A DNA stretch of 9,414 nt, taken from the NCBI GenBank assembly GCA_030838885.1, contig JAUZEU010000234.1, positions 1 to 9,414 on the forward strand, written 5' to 3'. This stretch comes from Bryobacterales bacterium (lineage in GTDB: Bacteria; Acidobacteriota; Terriglobia; Bryobacterales; Bryobacteraceae). The notes beneath the pieces are model-generated. The model was given only the letters and a program-made list of their open reading frames with translations. It had not been told where the DNA came from and made no database searches. Below, piece after piece: positions 6,409 through 9,414 of the stretch; within the stretch, counting starts at the first letter, position 1, and every line of letters begins with the position of its first letter. A program made the position numbers and the translations under genes.

Positions 6409-8646
6409 CTAACGCCGCTTCCATTTATCGGCCAACGCTGAGATTTTGTCGTCCAGTTTCACGGGAGCTTTCTCCACGGGCGGCCGGGCCTGCTTCTGCC
6501 CGGGCCCCTGAAGAGCTTTGATTGAAAGCGCGATGCGCTTATTCTTCACATCGAAACTCAGCACCTGCACCTTCACGATCTGCCCTACCTTGACGGCTTC
6601 GGAGGGCTCTTTGATATAGCGGTTCGAAAGCTCGCTGATATGCACCAGCCCGTCCTGATGAACGCCGACATCCACGAACGCCCCGAACTTCGTCACGTTG
6701 GTGACGACACCCTCCAGCGTCATGCCCGGCTTCAGGTCCGCGAGTTCCTTGACTTCATCATTAAACTTCGGCGCAACAAATTTGTCGCGAGGATCGCGAC
6801 CGGGTTTTTTGAGCTCTTCCAGTATGTCGGTGAGTGTGTATACGCCGACGCTCAGGTCATCCTTCTTAACCTTGCTGAGGAGTTCGGGCTTCTGGATCAG
6901 TTCCGGAATGGAGATGCCCTGTGTCTTCGCGATCTGCTCCACCACCGGATAGGACTCCGGATGCACTGCGGTGAAGTCGAGCGGATTCTCGCCGCCGCGA
7001 ATGCGCAGGAAGCCTGCCGCCTGTTCGAACGTCTTCGGACCGACGCCTGATACCGCTGTCAGTTGCACACGCGATCGGAATTTTCCGTGCTCATTGCGAT
7101 ACTCCACAATCTTCTGTGCGGTGCGCTCTGTGATGCCGGCGACGTAGCGCAGAAGCGCCCAGGATGCGGTATTCAGATCCACGCCGACGCGATTCACACA
7201 GCTTTCGATGACAGTCTCAAGGGACTTCTGCAGTTGCCCCTGATCCACATCGTGCTGATACTGCCCGACGCCGATCGACTTCGGATCAATCTTAACCAGT
7301 TCCGCCAGCGGGTCCTGCAGACGGCGGGCGATCGAGATCGCCCCCCGAACCGTTAAGTCGAGATCCGGAAACTCCTGGCGCGCGATGTCCGATGCCGAGT
7401 AGATGGAAGCGCCCGACTCATTCACAGTGACGCTGAACGCCTCGGTCAGACCCTGCTGTTTAAAGAAGTCGCGCACGAAGGTGTCCGTCTCGCGCGATGC
7501 CGTGCCGTTGCCTATCGCGATGGCACGCACGTTGTACTTCGTCATCAACTCTTTGAGGATGCGCGAGGAGCCCGCGAAGTCATTCTTCGGCTGATGCGGG
7601 TAGATGACGCTGTGATCCAGGAACTTGCCCGTTTCATCCACCACAGCGATCTTGCAGCCGGTGCGGATACCAGGATCCAGGCCCAGCACGGCTATCTGCC
7701 CGGCAGGTGGTGCGAGTAAGAGGTTTTCCAGATTTTCGCGGAACACCCGAATGGCTTCCAGATCCGCGCGCTGCTTCAGTTCCAGGCGCACTTCAGACTG
7801 AATCGAGAGATTCAGGAGCCGCTTGTAGCAATCCTGCACCGCGAGTTCGAGGTGCGGCGTCCATTCGCCTGGCTGCTTCAGGACTTTGCTTTTCAGATAA
7901 GCCAGCGGCCGCTCTGGTTCCAGGTCGATGTTGAAGTAGAGAACGTTCTCGGTCTCGCCGCGGCGGATGGCCAGCATGCGGTGTGAAGGGATCTTCGCCA
8001 CCGGCTCTCGGTACTCGTAATACATCTTGAACTTTTCCTGCTCGTCCACCGCGCCATCCACTTTGCTGGATACGATGACGGCTTCATCGAACATCATCTG
8101 GCGAAGCGCCTTGCGGAAGTCTGCGTTCTCGCTGATCATTTCGGCGACAATATGACGGGCGCCTTCCAGCGCTTCTTCCGCGCTGATGCCGAACGTTGCA
8201 GCATATTCGGCTAGCGGCGTGTCCGTGACTTCCTGCGCCCACAGGTAATTGGCCAGTGGTTCCAACCCCTTCTCGCGGGCGATGGTGACCTTGGTGCGTC
8301 GTTTCGGCTTGTAGGGCAGATAAAGGTCTTCGAGCTCGCTCTTGTCGAGGGTGGCGAGAATGCGGGCGCGCAGATCGTCAGTCAGTTTCCCTTGCTCTTC
8401 TATGGTGCGCAGGATCATGGCTCGCCGGTCATCGAGCTCACGGAAGTAAGCGAGCTTTTCTTCAATTGCGCGGATCTGAACTTCATCCAGATTGCCCGTG
8501 ACTTCTTTGCGATAGCGAGCGATAAAGGGGACGGTACCGCCCTCGTCCAGCAGTTCGATGGTGGCGACTAACCCCTTCATGGGGACATTCAGAATCCGGG
8601 CAATGTGAAGCAGGATTTCAGGAGTTAAGGATTTGAGTTCAGGCAT
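6409..8646 (-). CDS. tex: Tex/YhgF transcription accessory protein (S1 RNA-binding)
   Basis: The 745-residue protein is close to the usual family length (E. coli YhgF is about 770). The N-terminal helical Tex_N region covers about 1-190 and includes the conserved FIARYRKEVTGNLDE (35-49) and LEDLYLPYKPKRRTK. A YqgF/RNase H-like domain starts near 318 with LGLDPGIRTGCK (D324). Helix-hairpin-helix motifs follow at about 485-565, with VGVDLNTAS and the VSGVGPKTFEQAAGFLRI segment. A C-terminal S1 domain covers about 642-715, with VTKFGAFVDVGVHQDGLVHISEL. Tex is a cytoplasmic nucleic-acid-binding protein related to eukaryotic Spt6 and linked to transcription and RNA handling. The YqgF domain in this family is generally thought to be catalytically inactive. 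The start is ATG 8646, which lacks a Shine-Dalgarno sequence. It is the first gene of the leftward run and diverges from the hydrolase gene. Confidence 0.97.
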   Translation of the reverse strand: MPELKSLTPEILLHIARILNVPMKGLVATIELLDEGGTVPFIARYRKEVTGNLDEVQIRAIEEKLAYFRELDDRRAMILRTIEEQGKLTDDLRARILATLDKSELEDLYLPYKPKRRTKVTIAREKGLEPLANYLWAQEVTDTPLAEYAATFGISAEEALEGARHIVAEMISENADFRKALRQMMFDEAVIVSSKVDGAVDEQEKFKMYYEYREPVAKIPSHRMLAIRRGETENVLYFNIDLEPERPLAYLKSKVLKQPGEWTPHLELAVQDCYKRLLNLSIQSEVRLELKQRADLEAIRVFRENLENLLLAPPAGQIAVLGLDPGIRTGCKIAVVDETGKFLDHSVIYPHQPKNDFAGSSRILKELMTKYNVRAIAIGNGTASRETDTFVRDFFKQQGLTEAFSVTVNESGASIYSASDIARQEFPDLDLTVRGAISIARRLQDPLAELVKIDPKSIGVGQYQHDVDQGQLQKSLETVIESCVNRVGVDLNTASWALLRYVAGITERTAQKIVEYRNEHGKFRSRVQLTAVSGVGPKTFEQAAGFLRIRGGENPLDFTAVHPESYPVVEQIAKTQGISIPELIQKPELLSKVKKDDLSVGVYTLTDILEELKKPGRDPRDKFVAPKFNDEVKELADLKPGMTLEGVVTNVTKFGAFVDVGVHQDGLVHISELSNRYIKEPSEAVKVGQIVKVQVLSFDVKNKRIALSIKALQGPGQKQARPPVEKAPVKLDDKISALADKWKRR

Positions 8647-8701
8647 GCAGAGGGATAAAGAACCATGTTAGCCGGATGTTTGGGATAAGATCTGAGGCAT
8701 C
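8647..8701. promoter_or_regulatory. Divergent intergenic region between tex and the hydrolase gene
   Basis: These 55 bp must hold at least part of the promoters of both divergent genes. The plus strand has GAGG at 8694-8697, 4 nt before the hydrolase ATG, which is the clearest ribosome binding site in the window. No consensus -35/-10 pair is visible on either strand. A direct repeat of GGGATAA lies inside this region, and GATAAG or TAAGAT within its second copy is a weak -10 candidate for the hydrolase gene. Confidence 0.5.
8652..8688 (+). repeat. Direct repeat GGGATAA, two copies 30 bp apart
   Basis: Identical GGGATAA heptamers occur at 8652-8658 and 8682-8688, exactly 30 bp start to start, which is about three helical turns. 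Both are in the divergent spacer. They could be half-sites for a regulator or simply A/T-rich promoter-like strings. Chance is a realistic alternative for a 7-mer in 55 bp. Confidence 0.3.
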
Positions 8702-9414
8702 ATGTTCCGTACCGCCCTTTTTGCTGTTCTGCTTTACACACCGTGTCTGTTTGCTGGCGGTAATGGCGCTGAAGTGCCCCTGTGGGCTAAGGGTGCCCCG
8801 GGCTCTGAGGCTCTCGCAGCGAAGAAGGAGGTGGTCGACGGCCCGCATCAGGGCCAGGACTTCACGCGTGTGTGGAGTATCCACAATCCGTCTCTGCTGG
8901 TGTACCTGCCTCCGAAGGAGAAGGCAACGGGAGCGGCGATGATCGTGGCGCCGGGCGGAGGCCATCGATTCCTCTCGCTCGATATGGAAGGTACCAACGT
9001 TGCCGAGTGGCTCAACAGCATCGGTGTGGCGGCGTTTGTGCTGAAGTACCGGCTGGCGCGGGAAGAGGGCTCGCCGTACAAGGTCGAAGTGGACGTACTC
9101 GCGGATGGGCGCCGAGCGGTGCGCACACTGCGCGCCAACGCGGCGCAATGGAACATCGATCCGTCGAAGATCGGATTCATGGGTTTCTCAGCAGGTGGTG
9201 AACTGGCGGCACTTGTTTCAACCCGGTACGACGCTGGCACGCCGGATGCAGCCGATCCGATTGAGCGGCAGAGTTCGAAGCCCGATTACCAGATCCTGAT
9301 CTATCCGGGCCTGCGGGCGGAGGCGGTCACGGTTACAAAGGACACGCCGCCGACGTTTATGCTCTGCGCGGACAATGACAAAGGGCCATCGACGGCTATT
9401 CCGAACCTGTATCT
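8702..9414 (+). CDS. Secreted alpha/beta-hydrolase, probable carbohydrate esterase (BD-FAE/acetylxylan esterase-like), 5' part
   Basis: Partial gene: 237 residues are visible before the right edge. A signal peptide (about 1-18, ending in LFA) predicts export. The mature start contains VPLWAKGAPG (25-34), a common opening of BD-FAE/Axe-type esterases. The oxyanion segment APGGGHRF covers 83-90. The nucleophile elbow GFSAG (161-165) supplies S163. The stretch MLCADND near 220-226 probably carries the catalytic Asp (D224 or D226). The catalytic His lies beyond the window. Relatives remove acetyl or other ester groups from plant polysaccharides or oligosaccharides, but the substrate cannot be set from sequence. 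ATG 8702 is chosen because GAGG precedes it by 4 nt and it gives a complete signal peptide. It is the only plus-strand gene and is divergent from tex. Confidence 0.88.
   Translation, partial: MFRTALFAVLLYTPCLFAGGNGAEVPLWAKGAPGSEALAAKKEVVDGPHQGQDFTRVWSIHNPSLLVYLPPKEKATGAAMIVAPGGGHRFLSLDMEGTNVAEWLNSIGVAAFVLKYRLAREEGSPYKVEVDVLADGRRAVRTLRANAAQWNIDPSKIGFMGFSAGGELAALVSTRYDAGTPDAADPIERQSSKPDYQILIYPGLRAEAVTVTKDTPPTFMLCADNDKGPSTAIPNLY

Overview
The window reads as chromosomal housekeeping DNA from a GC-rich Gram-negative bacterium. The gene mix (exported DinB-like protein, BON-domain protein, S41 C-terminal processing protease, secreted BD-FAE-type esterase) and the compact SpoIIIE-sized FtsK suggest Acidobacteriota, perhaps near Solibacter/Bryobacter. 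That placement is an impression from gene content and codon use. There is no rRNA or marker-gene evidence here.

Layout: eight genes run leftwards on the minus strand, from tex (starts at 8646) to an S41 protease cut by the left edge at base 1. One plus-strand gene, a secreted alpha/beta-hydrolase, diverges from tex across a 55-bp spacer and is cut by the right edge. In transcription order the minus-strand genes are tex (Tex/YhgF), a DinB-family protein, an unrecognised exported protein, ftsK, a FadR-type GntR regulator, a BON-domain exported protein, an exported thioredoxin-fold protein with a CPHC site, and the S41 protease. Spacers are short (0 to about 85 nt) and none holds a convincing intrinsic terminator. 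Long co-transcription is therefore possible, although TATACT-type -10 candidates before the DinB gene and the protease gene suggest internal starts.

Functionally the window mixes information processing (Tex with RNA/transcription, FtsK with chromosome segregation at the septum) and cell-envelope functions (exported redox protein, BON protein, PDZ protease, an exported protein of unknown function). The regulator has no obvious metabolic target next to it. No gap exceeds 300 bases. I found no tRNA, rRNA, CRISPR array, insertion sequence, phage gene or toxin-antitoxin pair.

I found no evidence of a previously undescribed multi-gene system. The most useful leads are the unrecognised exported four-cysteine protein fused in translation order to an apparently exported DinB protein, the scarcity of Shine-Dalgarno sequences with a possible nearly leaderless start, and a 30-bp-spaced direct repeat in the only divergent promoter region.
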